Of a DNA stretch of 64,000 nt, positions 12,305-24,014 are shown one piece after another. The stretch's first letter is position 1; each line of letters opens with the position of its first letter. Both the position numbers and the translations under genes were made by a program. The stretch covers positions 19,759,444-19,823,443 of the forward strand of contig CM029387.1 in the NCBI GenBank assembly GCA_017165825.1. The letters are read 5' to 3'. Under the pieces are notes generated by a model. That model searched no databases. It had not been told where the DNA came from and was given only the letters and a program-made list of their open reading frames with translations. Source of the stretch: Hepsetus odoe. Taxonomy: Eukaryota > Chordata > Actinopteri > Characiformes > Hepsetidae.

Positions 12305-12545
12305 TTATCACATATCTAAATATGAATCATGGATATGATTCAGATGGAGGTTTTTGTTATATTAATATCAAAATAGTCATTTTACTTCATGGTAGCAAGT
12401 GACCTGCAATATAAAGTCTTGTGACGACAACTTCAATATCCAAATAAGCAAAAGTCAAGAAGCTGCTCATTGCTCTTTTAATATTGGCAATTGGGACATG
12501 TGAAGAAAATTACACTTAAAAAGATGTTGCACCAAAGAGCAATAG

Positions 12546-12662
12546 ACCATTTTCTGCCGCTTGTCCCAAACGGGGTCGCGGGGGAGTGCTGGTGTCCAAC
12601 CCAGCGCACACAGGGCGAGGACGGGGGACACACCCTGGACAGGTCGCCAGCTCATCGCAGCA
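12546..12662 (+). repeat. Fragment of repeat family C
   Basis: It reads CATTTTCTGCCGCTTGTCCC, then GGGTCGCGGGGGAGTGCTGG and ACACCCTGGACAGGTCGCC, matching the 5' half of the copies at 884 and 40736. It lies in the presumed eaf1 3' UTR. Confidence 0.65.
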
Positions 12663-13270
12663 AAGAGCAATAAACATTTAAAAAACGTACAGTGCAGGCC
12701 GTAACATTTGAACTGTTGCAATGCTTGAGCAACGTGCTACCCATTTTTTATGAAGGCTAAAATCTGTATGCCTAACTCAAAGCTACATTTTAGGCTAACA
12801 TCAATACATCTTTCCAAGTTACACTTGTTCTACATTTCATACAAAAAAAAAAAAAATCTTAATTTCTGTCTGTTAAAACCTTAATAAAAACTAGGTATAC
12901 CAAAAGAGATGATCTGCCATAAAGGAAGACACAGGCCAAGACATGGCTCGTGGTCGTCCCGACATTTGACCTTCTTGATTATTCCGACTTGGCGACATCT
13001 TAGCAGCTAAAGATATATTTCATAAAAACACTGCATATAAATTAAATTTCTAAGATTTCTCACACTAATCTCTAACCTTGCCTTAAATGCTCAAAATATA
13101 CATCTAATAAAAAATACACTCTATGAACACTGATGGGCAAAATACAATTGACTGAAGCACTGCAAAAGAACAGGCAGAGCTCAAAAATAGAAAAGGAGGG
13201 GAGCTGACAGGGAACATATTAAAGCATGACGAGACAGAGATCCACGCTGGGCAACGATGAAAGGCAGCTG

Positions 13271-16254
13271 TCAGTCATCGTCACTGTCGCTTCCAGATTC
13301 ACTCAGCTGCAGATCGTTCCCTGTAGAGGCAGCAAAACAACTTTATTTACCACTCAAACACAACCGTGTGCTTGATAAAGGAAAATAGAGTCAGACTGCG
13401 CTAAAGTCAGGACAGATTTGCTCAATAACAAGCAAGAAATTGACATAATAATAAGAGAATGAAATTATATGAACATATAAATATAAATGTATTGCATAAC
13501 CTTATAATTAAATACATTATTATGTAACTGCATTTAAAAATGGATGTATCTGATAAAATTCTAGGTTGACTAAAATGATGGTGCAAGCTGCTGCACCTCC
13601 AGCTCGGTCAGTCTGAAACTCACTAAGCGTATTCATCAGCTGGTTGCTGCCCTGCGGTTTTTCCGTGCCGTTGACCATGAGGTCTCGGCTGGGGGAGAGA
13701 TGAACGTGACCGTGAGGATTATGGGTCTCCTGCTCGCCGTCGCTGCTGGAACTGTCGTCTCCGCTGCCCGAACAGCTGCCCGAGTCCGAGGAGCTACTGC
13801 TGCTGCTCATCTGCTCAATAACCTCCACCTCGGCTCGCAATTCTGAGAGAGAGACGGATCAAGAGATTGAGAAGGCAAAAGAGATTAAACATTTTAGAGG
13901 CAGCTATCAAGACCAATATAAATACTACACTATTTTAAACAAAGCCATGGGTGAAAGAGGAGAAAAGGCAAACAGAAAGAAGTGGATGGAACTGAACTAT
14001 TTAAGTAAAGCAGTTTTAATTAAAGCTATGACTAGTTTTAACTCAATCCCATATTTCATAAAAGTCATGATTAAATCATGAAGCCCTTAAAGATCAGAAT
14101 GCATTTAAAAGAAATCACACAGTGTCATTTTGTGCTCTTGCCCAGTTCATGTCTCCTTTCTATGATCTTGCTCTAGAAGATTGCAAAGACATTTAATACA
14201 TTGACTTGTATTTTCTTTCATTGATGATTCTTAACACCGGGCATCTGTTGGCTAATGGTAGAAAGTCTGGGGAAACCGTGCAGAATAAAGTACTACAGAC
14301 AAAACCGCCTGCCTTACCCCATAACTGCCACCCCACCCAGGCCCAGGTATTGCAGCCCAAATCTTCGTGTGTGCGTTCACTACTGGTGTGCAGGATGTGT
14401 TAAATATAGAGGATAAACTCACTGCTTATAGTTCAGTGTGTGTGTGTGTGTGTGTGTGTAAGCACAGGAATTTCATAAAACAAAACTTCAATCCATGAAA
14501 CTTACCTCTTTTTATGTCATCCAGCTGGGGCTCAGGTGAGGGATTATCTTTAGTAGGGGATGTTTTTGCCCCTGCACCGGGCTTGGTGGGAGTCCGGAAC
14601 TGAGAGGGAGGCTGAGTGGATCTCACCGACTGCTGCTCTATTCGAGCTTGGATTTTGCTGCTGCCCTCAGCTCTACCAGACCACATAGAGGGGTTTACGT
14701 TTGATTTCAGTCAAAAGAAACAATGCTACCCTGGTTATAGAACTAATGTTGATGCCATTTTCTCTCTCACCTGGTTTTCTTGACTTGAATACTGCTGCTC
14801 AGCTTCTCCAGCATGAACTCGCCAGTGTCATGATTGATGATCAGCACACAGTCCTTCTGATATGGCCTTTTGTTGCCTTTGAATACCGTCATGGGAGGTG
14901 TGGATCCCTTGAGATGAAATGCAGAAGTAGGCAAGCATTAAAGAAAAGGACAGGAGGTAAATAAATATAGCTGGACAGATTAGGAAAAGTAGGATCCTTA
15001 CTGGTATGTGTGGCAATGTAATGGTGACCTCATCTCCTTTCCCCACCTGCAGCTCCCCCTCGCAGGAGGTGTCGATAGATGCTGGTTTAAAATCATCTAC
15101 AAAAGGGAACAGGAAGTGCTAAACAGAGAATCTATGGTGCATAGATAAAACTTTCTGCCCAGAGTGTGTCATAAACTTAGATCACTATCTTACTCTGTGG
15201 TGTTTCCTCGCTTCTGTGCATCTTAAAAGGAAGCAAACTAGCCGTGGCTTAAAATATATTTTCTTGTTTATTCAATTGGGGAAGAGCAAACCCAAACTGT
15301 TACATTTTAAATATTAACACTTCTGTTGTAGACATGATCCCTCGTTTTATTCTCAATATTTAATGTAAATCAAGTTTCAGAGTCATTTATAGCAACTACT
15401 GATTTGGACTTTGAAACTGAATCGTGCAGACCTTTTTAACATTTTGGATACAGACTGATATAAAAATGACTTAAAACAAGTGCAGATGATCAGGTAATTG
15501 GTTTCCTGCTGATATTTCTAAAACCTTGTATATTTAAGCACTTTGCAGAATGTATATCACCTACTTATTTAGATTTTGCCTTAACTAAGACATTGACTTG
15601 TGTGGAAATTTGGAAAAATCTGGATATTTCCCACATTTCTCACTAGGATAACAGGGAAGCATGTGACCATACCAGATATGATTGACTATTCTGATTTACT
15701 CCAGGACTTCAAATATATGAAAATAAATATTAGCTATGGATTTCAGGTCACTGATTATGAGATACTGTCCAAAAACAGAGATCAAACTCTGAACCCTTCT
15801 CAGATCTACTGAGATCAGATGTGCCAAATTAGAAGAGTAAAAAAAAAAAAGTAGGGTGGGAAACATTTTTAATAACAAAAATATAACGTTTTGATGCTTC
15901 TAGAACTAACATGCAATCCATGCTATATCACAATATTTATTTTATTGGAAAGTCTTATATGCAGCTGATCTTGTGGTCTTTAATCAGCTCAATATCATGA
16001 TACTCTCAGAAAATAATATTGTAGTGTAATTTATCATGATAAATACAATCATACTGGTCAGCTCTAATCAAACGTTACAGAAAGTATTCTATAAATGTCG
16101 TGTAAAAACCTCGTTGGTGAAGTAAATGGAGAAATCGTGAGGGACACTTACATCTGATTGTATGAAAGGATGATTTAGGTCTTTTCTCAAAGCTCTCTCC
16201 GAGCTTTAAAACATGCTCCTCTTTGTCCAAGAGAGGGTTGGAGCTCCCGTTCAT
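13271..16254 (-). CDS. eaf1: ELL-associated factor 1
   Basis: EAF1 binds ELL and stimulates RNA polymerase II elongation in the nucleus, as part of ELL-containing elongation complexes. Six exons join in frame: 16152-16254, 15002-15096, 14771-14907, 14506-14672, 13624-13842 and 13271-13320, giving 256 residues (human about 268). The start is [10 protein letters not shown]. The conserved N-terminal domain (residues about 15-110) contains [34 protein letters not shown] and [12 protein letters not shown]. Then come a proline/serine linker with [12 protein letters not shown], a helical [12 protein letters not shown] and a poly-Ser/acidic activation region. The end is [14 protein letters not shown], the shared EAF C-terminus. 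The linker and ELRAE block fit EAF1 rather than EAF2. It is divergent with pmvk; the two ATGs are 1.13 kb apart. Confidence 0.95.
14436..14459. repeat. (GT)n microsatellite
   Basis: Twelve GT units lie 46 bases from the donor of eaf1 exon 4. On the transcript strand it reads (CA)n. Confidence 0.85.
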
Positions 16255-16389
16255 GGCTTCGAGGTGTGTGTGTTGTCTACATTGATTTTAAAAAATGGTT
16301 TATTAAAGCCTCAAATCCGAGCGCGACTATTTAAATCCGACATTTAAACCAGAGATCAACTTGTTTACAAATACGGCATAAGGTCCAAA

Positions 16390-16406
16390 ACTTCCGGCTG
16401 TCCAAT
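16390..16406 (-). promoter_or_regulatory. ETS site and CCAAT motif upstream of eaf1
   Basis: ACTTCCGG (16390-16397, an ETS/GABP-type site) and CCAAT (16402-16406) lie about 140 bases upstream of the eaf1 ATG. Both are typical of TATA-less housekeeping promoters. Presence is seen, function inferred. Confidence 0.4.
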
Positions 16407-16974
16407 TTACAAAATAAAAGTCCCCATTAAAGTTAAAGATACACAATACAACGATGAACACAGCGATTATGAAACTTCGGCCACATAAAATGAATTTGTT
16501 TTATATAATGTGACTAGCATTGAACTGTATAATAGTTCTCTGTACAAGTACTGCGAAATAATTTTGTATCACGTTGTATAGATAGCTATAGATATCTAGA
16601 TATCTAGATAGATACATGAATTAAAAAGAAACAATTTTCTATTTATTTGATAATTTGATAAAATATCGGTATATATTTTACCGATATATATTATGTAATA
16701 ATATATTTATTTATATTATTACACTTATATCTTGCTACTTGCTTATTTATATATATTTATAATTAATTTAAAACTTATTTATCGTGTATTATTACTGTGT
16801 ACTGTATATATGGTCACCTAATTCTCCTTGTAGATATGAATTTGTATATATATTTATATAGATAGATAAATTTTTTATTTATAGCTCCTGTACTTTCTCC
16901 TGTACCTGTTCCTTATTCCTTATATCTGTTTTTATATAGCTTTTTTCTATTCCTTGTCTGTACATCTGTCATTT

Positions 16975-17050
16975 TTATAAGAGCCCTGTAACGCCCAAAT
17001 TTCCCATTCGTGGGATAATAAAAGATTACTCTACCCTACTCTACTCTCTA
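16975..17050 (+). repeat. Solo retroelement-type 3' tail
   Basis: CCCAAATTTCCCATTCGTGG is followed by GATAATAAAAGATTACTC and a short CTACC/CTACT run. The same CCCATTCGTGG block occurs in reverse at 54800-54845, where it is fused to a family-B SINE. Confidence 0.5.
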
Positions 17051-17385
17051 ATATAAATCTCGGCGAAGTACAGGGACTTTTGTTTTGAAACTGCTTTTAT
17101 TTATTTTGACTCGCCGACGTTAATGGCGTGACACTCTTCCGATTACCGTAAAACCCTAAAACTCGTTCGATTAAAAGTAGATAAACCAACTTTCTAAGTG
17201 GACAAAACCATGATATTGAATGCAAACATGCAATAAATTGATTTTGTTTCATAAACATAACTTCTAATTAAACTGAGTGGCTTTTTTAATTACAGTGTAC
17301 ACGAAGCCGCGCCTGGCTAGGCGGCGTATTACGGTAACCAGCGTGCGCTTCGAGATCAGCGTGCTGAGGTGATGCTGTTCTAACG

Positions 17386-19480
17386 ATGGCAGCTCTGCAG
17401 CCCAGACTGATCCTCTTGTTCAGCGGGAAGAGAAAGGCAGGGAAGGACTATGTGACAGATTTAATACAGGAGAGGTGAGGTCCAGTTTATAGCTTTAATT
17501 CCACGCGCCTGTGCTGCAGTGTTTAATGTGCTGGGTGTGTTTTCTGCAGGCTGGGTCCTGACCTGTGCTGCATCCTTCGCCTGTCTGCTCCCCTAAAATC
17601 TCAGTTTGCTCAGGTAAACATCCCTAATCCCCCAGACCAGAGCTGCTCTGATCTAAACTGGCAAAAATCACAACCTCGATTAGTCTGCTCTGACTGTGAT
17701 CACGATTATTAATAATTGTTACTCACAATGCATTTGCATCAACGTCGTTTCTTATTTGAAGCATAAAATTTGGTTTAGGTTGCCCTGAGGTGCCCTTGAG
17801 CAAGGTACTGTCCCCATCACTGCTCCCTGGGGGCCGAATATGGCTGCCCACTGGGTGAATACAGAGGAGGCACTTGACAGATGGTCACTTTCACTTTCCA
17901 AACATCATAATTGAATTTAGCATTCGACTCATTGAGCGTCCCAACCCAAAGGTATTTACACTATTGAATGGCATGGACTAACAGGTCTAACTGGTGCCTC
18001 CTGCATTCTAGGACCACGGACTGGACTATGACCAGCTAATGAGTGCTGGTCAGTATAAGGAGAAGTACCGAGCTGATATGATCCAGTGGGGCGAGAGCAT
18101 AAGGCAGCGGGATCCGGGGTTCTTCTGCCGTCTGGCCATCCGTGGTGCTACCCTGCCGGTGTGGGTGAGAAAGGCATTGTCAGATACTTCAGCTTAGAAA
18201 CGGTCATCTGGCCAGATGAAGGTGTACATCAAGAATCGAGGGAGATCCGAGCAGACGCAGTGTGCTCATCTGAGAAGGCTGTAGACTAGATGCTTCACGC
18301 AAGATTTGATTTTCTTTTTTGGGGACACGTTAAAGGCACCCATCTCACCAAACAACAGCTCTCCAGCCAAGTTGATGTCCAGAAGGGTTCAAGTGAGGTC
18401 TTGCTGCCTGGAGAGGGTGGAAGAACTCCAGGATCTGGACTGGGCACACCGGTTCTCCATGAAACTGAACTTGAGAACGCTAGATTAGAGCGCTGCAGTG
18501 GGATGTTGGCTAATTGCCATGATGTCTCTAAAGTAACCCTTTCTACTTTTTAGGATTTAAAATATAATGCAAATTTTATGGAACTATATAAGGTTTATTT
18601 TTATCACAGATTGTGAGTGACTGCAGGCGGATGTCAGATTTGCAGTGGTTCTGGGCGGAGTATCCTCAGCAGTGTGTCAGCGTCCGAGTGGAGGCCTCCG
18701 AGCAGACCAGAAGCCAGAGGGGCTGGAGGTTCACGGCAGGTAGTAGACGGAGCATAGAAACATCTCAGAAGGAGGTTCCTCCTGTTGGACTTTCTTGTCT
18801 TAACCTAATCTAACGTATGATAATGAAGCAGGGAGCAGCTGCACATCCAGCACCCAGGAAGAATTGACGGTGACGGTACCTTTCTCAAGGGTCCAGGACC
18901 TCCACATTCTGGGGCCTAGCTCCTAAATTTGCTTGAAAGAGAAAACTAACAGCCATTTCTGATACACCTCGAACGCTTCCACACTGGGAGAAGTAGGACC
19001 ACCCTTCTTCTCCGTGAGGTGTTATTCATTCTTGGCCTCCAGGTCACAGACAGCTGTGATGTTGGCGTGGCTCAAACCTGATGAATGACCAAGACGGTTG
19101 GACCTCTCCGGAGGCTGGACTTAATCTTTTTGCCAGTTAACTTTAGCTGCTGTCGCAGAAGAAAGATTAGGTTGAACATTGTTCCTTCAGGTTTTCGAAC
19201 TACCTGAAATCCTGCTTTTTAGGGGCCAGAGTGAAATAAAGATGATTGTCGAATCGATTGAAAAGTTGATGTAATACCATAGTCCTAGCTCAACTTGTCT
19301 GCCTTTTATTCCTCAGGAGTCGATGACGCGGAGTCCGAATGCGGCCTGGATGAGGGAGTAGAGTTTGACTGGACCATAAACAACGATGGAGATGCTGCTC
19401 TTCTAGGTGGAAAGCTCAAGGGTCTGTTGTCCCTGGCTCAGGAGAGATCACAAAGTGGCACCAAATCGAATCAACACTGA
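17386..19480 (+). CDS. pmvk: Phosphomevalonate kinase
   Basis: PMVK phosphorylates mevalonate 5-phosphate to the 5-diphosphate with ATP, in the mevalonate route to isoprenoids and sterols. Five exons join in frame: 17386-17474, 17550-17613, 18012-18164, 18610-18739 and 19317-19480, giving 199 residues (human 192). The P-loop-like LLFSGKRKAGKDYV lies at residues 10-23. Further family blocks are DMIQWGESIRQRDPGFFCR (about 75-95), VSDCRRMSDLQWF (about 105-117) with the paired arginines, and GVDDAESECGLD near 150. The human enzyme ends in an SRL tripeptide; this one ends KSNQH, so no peroxisomal-type C-terminal signal is seen. A 3' SINE fragment sits in intron 2. It is convergent with tpm3. Confidence 0.95.
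17776..17897 (+). repeat. SINE family B, 3' part only
   Basis: It starts within the body (TTGCCCTGAGGTGCCCTTGA) and ends GGTCACTTTCACTTTCC. The tRNA-like head is missing. It is in pmvk intron 2, in the sense orientation. Confidence 0.7.
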
Positions 19481-19861
19481 AGACAGAACTTTCACGGCGA
19501 AAGCACGCTGCTGTTCTCAAACTGAGAAGACAATGTTTTGATATTCTCTACAACGTTGGCCATTTTTGTCAGAAACAATCTTGTTTCCTGAAGGTTGCTT
19601 CTCTTTCTGAAATGCCGTTCAGTTGAACGGCTGAAAGGGCTAGACGTTCAGTTCTGGTTGTACCTCTGAGAAGGTCTAGTTTAATCTCTCATTCTGTTCA
19701 GCTGGGAAGCGCTTCAGATGCAGCTGTGATTCTGGAGATTGATTTCTCAGGTTAAATGAATATTCTGTGTTGTGCCTTAGAAATGTTTCCTGACAGTTAA
19801 TTTTCACAGAAAAATGCACGTTATTCCTTTCGGATAGAAACCAATGCAGCTGTTTTTATAA

Positions 19862-19872
19862 AATAAAATAAA
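19862..19872 (+). terminator. Probable pmvk poly(A) signal (two overlapping AATAAA)
   Basis: AATAAAATAAA lies 382 bases after the pmvk stop and gives a 3' UTR of about 400 bases. Confidence 0.65.
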
Positions 19873-20064
19873 TTTAAAAAACGGCTAAACAGTGGCCATT
19901 TCCCCCTTCATGGACGATTTCGCCTGCATATGTTCAAATTTTGTGGTATTTAAAAATGCATTCTGGGCCAAACCTTCCATGGAAATCAACTGAATTACCC
20001 TTTAAAACAGAAGTGACTAACTCCTCAATAAGGCACTTTTGGCATTAAGGCCCATGCCAGAAGC

Positions 20065-20463
20065 ATGTCCACCATTTTAGGACCACTGGTGGAGAAGACC
20101 TCTTCAGAGAGTTACAAAGAGGACAAACGGCAGTCTAAACTCGCAGAAGCCTCTTACTGTTTAAGAAATTTAAATAAGGATGGACTTCAGAACAGTAGTT
20201 CCTCAAAGCAATGCAGTATTTGTTCTCAAAATGAAAGTGGAGTCACAAAAACACGCTTTAAGGCTATTGAATTGTTGAAAACATCTGACAAACTCCTGCA
20301 ACTACTGTATGAGATTTTGAAAAGAATTTTGTGCATCTGCAATTGTAAAGAATATCTGGGACACACACCCCCCCAAGCCTTTAGGTGTATTTTTAAAGAT
20401 GAAGCTTCACAATCAGAAGGATTAATAAGTATTACGGTACTTTATTTAAAAAAAGAATTTTGA
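20065..20463 (+). other. Unexplained 132-codon open frame in the pmvk/tpm3 convergent spacer
   Basis: The frame starts MSTILGPLVEKTSS and stops after YLKKEF. It has a lysine/serine/cysteine-rich composition, with SKQCSICSQNES and CICNCKEYLG segments. I recognise no family. It overlaps, antisense, the place where the tpm3 3' UTR should end, and it lacks a clear Kozak context. It could be a chance frame, a decayed repeat or a retained extension of pmvk mRNA. Listed because it is long for an AT-rich spacer. Confidence 0.2.
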
Positions 20464-20557
20464 TCTTGTGTCATTATTACAATGAAACACTGATAGCAAA
20501 ATGTTTACATCTTTAACTTTATGTTCCAGTTAAAAAGGTTCTTGGTGCTTCGACGTC

Positions 20558-20563
20558 TTTATT
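20558..20563 (-). terminator. Candidate tpm3 poly(A) signal AATAAA
   Basis: The minus strand carries AATAAA 1.08 kb after the tpm3 stop; another is at 20441-20446. The interval 20564-21643 is then the 3' UTR, rich in purines and A runs. Confidence 0.4.
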
Positions 20564-21643
20564 TACTAACGTTTCAGTTTTCTATTCCAGAGCAAAATAA
20601 ACTACACTGATGAGATGCTCAGTTAATACCTTTACTGCCCCCCACCCCATCCCATCCCATCCCTCTTGCCCTCCTTATTGGCCCTTTAACTTCCATTTTG
20701 GCAGTGGAAAGTGAAGACCCCTTCTCTCTCTCCAACCCCGGAGAGGGAGAGGGGGAAAGCCTTCATCTGAAGGCAACAAGGACAAAACAGGGTTTAACTG
20801 CATGTTGGACACTTCTGGGTGAAATTATAACTTCATTGCTAAAGTTGTTCTACATCTAAATTGTAAATTCTTTGAAAAGAAATGGAAAGGTTACGTGAAA
20901 ACCGTTAGAAGTTGGTCCAGTCATTTTAGTGGCTCTTTCGAGAAAGAAAAAACAAAAATTAAATGGGGGTAGAGGAGGGAGGAGTTAGTGGATTAATAAT
21001 TCTATAGGAAGCTGCATCTGTTAACCCTTTGTTAACAAAAGGTATGGCTAAGAGAAGAATGTAACGCCTGGCTTTGGGTTGGTGCAGTAAAATACACAGT
21101 GGTTCAGTGCTTAAGAAGTGTTAAAAGAAGAAGGGCTGAGGAAGGAGCTCAGCTAAGAGAGTGAGGAGGAGGAGATTCATGATGTTTTGCACTGTGACCT
21201 TTCCAGTTCTTCGTCTGTCATATTAATATTGCACCATGGGACAGGAAAACAAGCAGAGCAGAGCAAACCCAGCAACCTGAAACAAGAGCCATTCCGTTAC
21301 ACATCACATGACCCAATTACTTAATTGCACATAACTGCAGGAATGAATCAAATAAGGAATATTTCAACTTAGACAAAAGCTTAAGACATTGGTGCTTCAG
21401 CATATGCTGTACTATTTAAAGAAAAGAAAAAGAGCCTACGCAAAATGCTAAATGCAAAAAGAAAAAGAGCAAAGCAAAAAAACAAAACAAAAAACAAAAA
21501 AAAAGTCAGGGGCTCCTTGAGATACTGAGGGCTGTGGCTGGTGAAGAGGAATGAAGCCAAGACAGAGCCACCCAGCAAAAACAAGGACTGGAGGAACGGG
21601 TACAAGCGTTAAGTCTGGGGGCAGAGGAAGAGGTCTAGAGACT

Positions 21644-23975
21644 TCAGAAATTGTTGAGGTCCTGCAAGGTAGCATCCAGCGTGGCATGGATCTTGACATT
21701 TTCCTCCTTGGCAGTGGCAAGCCTCTCTACGAAACACAAAACATCAAGTTTTAAGGGTGCACGGAGGAAAAGATGAACATTCAGTGTTTTAAATTTCATT
21801 TCACTGCTCTAAAACAGCATCTCACTCGCATTCTTTGACAGAATCCATAAAAAGTGAAAATCAACCTGATGCTTAGTGTACGAACATCGTTTCATTCAAA
21901 CGTCAGTTGAGAGGAAAGCATTCAGTTAGCACATAATGGAGACATGCAGCTGAAGTTTTGTAATCTCAGGTTTACAAAATGCATCAAAATTTGATAATGT
22001 GCTTGTTGCAAACCATGAATAGTTGTCAAATGTAACGTAGAAGAAACACCTTGTGAAACGCCCAAGGCAGGTTCAACGTTCATATTTTTCTGCTCGATTG
22101 GGCTCAAAACTGAAGGCCACTCCTGTCGCAGGAATGGAACGGCATTTAAACCTCGAACTGAATAAAAATAAATAGAAAGCCCAAATCCAAGCTGCTTGAA
22201 AAGTATCGTCTTTTACAGTGCCTTGAGGGAATGAATTCAATCGACATTGTTTCACCATCAAAACTGGATTTCACAGACTCCTCTCTACTCCGCCTGTCCT
22301 GTGCATTGCTTTGAGGAACCGAAGCGCCGCACCGACTCGTCTGCTTACCCAACTCGTTTTACACCACTTCGTTACGTAATTGCCTGCAGTTGCAAGTTTG
22401 CAGCCTCCAGTTAACAAGTTCACCACAGATTAATGATAAATTTGGTTCATCAGCAGCACATCTGAAAAGCTGATTAACTGAATGCTAACTTAAATGAAAA
22501 TCAATAAACAGGTTTTACAAAATAAGGATTATGACCAGATCAAAAATGGTCCAACTTTGTCTTCTAGTAGACTAAAACTGGATGAAGAATCAAGACCAAC
22601 ACCTGAATTAACTTAATGAAGTGAAAGTTGTAGATCTCTATCAAATGGTCAGGAATAGTTTGAAGTATATAAATAACATTCAGCTCCCATTATATCGCAG
22701 TAAATAACGTCCACCTTCAGCTGGCATTTTTTTAAAAAGATTTTTTGACAGAACTAGAAAGGTGTGTGTCAAAAAGGCTGGCATGAAATCTCTCAAAGTT
22801 AAACATGAGGGGGCTGCAAGGTTTGCAGCTTCATTTCCACGAGATCAGTGGCGTTTTTAAAAAATATATATAAATATAAAAAAAAAAAAAAAAAAAAAAA
22901 GCAAAGCTCAAAAGACTGCCAGCACTGGTTTCCTTTTCTGCATTACTTGAATGAGAAGTGGTGCATGAAGATAGAACTGGGCATGACAGAAGGGGAGAGT
23001 AGACAAGTGGGACAATTGCAAGATAGTGACCCAGAATCTTAACTGAACAAACTATTTCTGTGTCAGAGAGGAAGAGGGAGGGAGGACACAGAGGACAAAG
23101 CATTACAGGCAAAAAAGAGCCAGAAACACAGAACAAAGAATGGGGGGGGAGAGAAAGAGGAAAATGGGGTGGTCAATAGAAAACATTTCTGAACGGAATG
23201 TAATTAGTCAAAGTAGAGAAAGCAATGATGGGAATAAACATGGAGTCTGGTATTCATCCTACTCTAAAATCTGAATGCACACTATGAAATTATTCCGGAT
23301 TTATCAGCTGAAGCCGTGAAAATCTAAACCACTCTTCGATAAACCAGCTGCCGTGTTCTTACCAAAAAACGAACTACTAACCCAGATCTTAAGCTGTTGT
23401 ATTAAATGCAAACTATTTTACTGATAATAAGCGAGAGCATGCAATAATCTATTGGTTTGGAGGAAACGTTGACTGTAACATGGCAACACATTACAAATGC
23501 AACAGAAGTATTCAGCATGTGTAGGTGGGCACCCACTACCATCTATTTTCATCCTTTACGGATAGAGAGCAGCTTTGCCGTTTCTAAGCGGCACCACCGT
23601 TGCTCATGTTTCTCCACGCGTGAACCACGATGTGGACACGGAAACACCGAAGTCTGGGCACGAATAGAACGACCGTCAAAAGAATAGTGCGAATCAAACA
23701 TCAGTGGCCATGTTAACTGAATAATATGGGAACTGATTCTAAACATGCAGGCCTTGGCGTGCTTGTTGGTATGTTGGCATGGCAACCCTGTGTTGTGGGG
23801 ACTAAAAAGGGAAGTGTGAGATAAATGCAAGGATACTGGACACACTTCGCCTTCTGCCTTTGCTTTCACTCAAGGACAGAAATGCACCAGTCCTTGATGC
23901 ACGATAAACACAATACATTTTCAATCTGACGACCTCTATGCCTCAGCTGGATTCAAGTCTTATTAAAGAAAAAAA

Positions 23976-24014
<39 letters not shown>

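Larger units (their letters stand above)
16255..17385. promoter_or_regulatory. Divergent eaf1/pmvk promoter interval
   Basis: The interval separates two head-to-head start codons. Its ends are relatively GC-rich (16255-16420 and 17290-17385, the latter with GCCGCGCCTGGC). The middle, 16500-17050, is very AT-rich with GATA/TAGA runs and ends in a retroelement-like tail. So two promoters with an insertion between them is as likely as one bidirectional promoter. Confidence 0.5.

Noticed and set aside
16560..16700. Palindrome-rich TAGATATCTAGATATCTAGA block as a possible origin or attachment site
   Set aside because: It is a GATA/TAGA simple repeat in AT-rich DNA; such self-complementarity is expected by composition.
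21448..21720. Minus-strand frames overlapping the last tpm3 exon
   Set aside because: They read the exon and 3' UTR in the wrong frame. The true frame ends at 21644.
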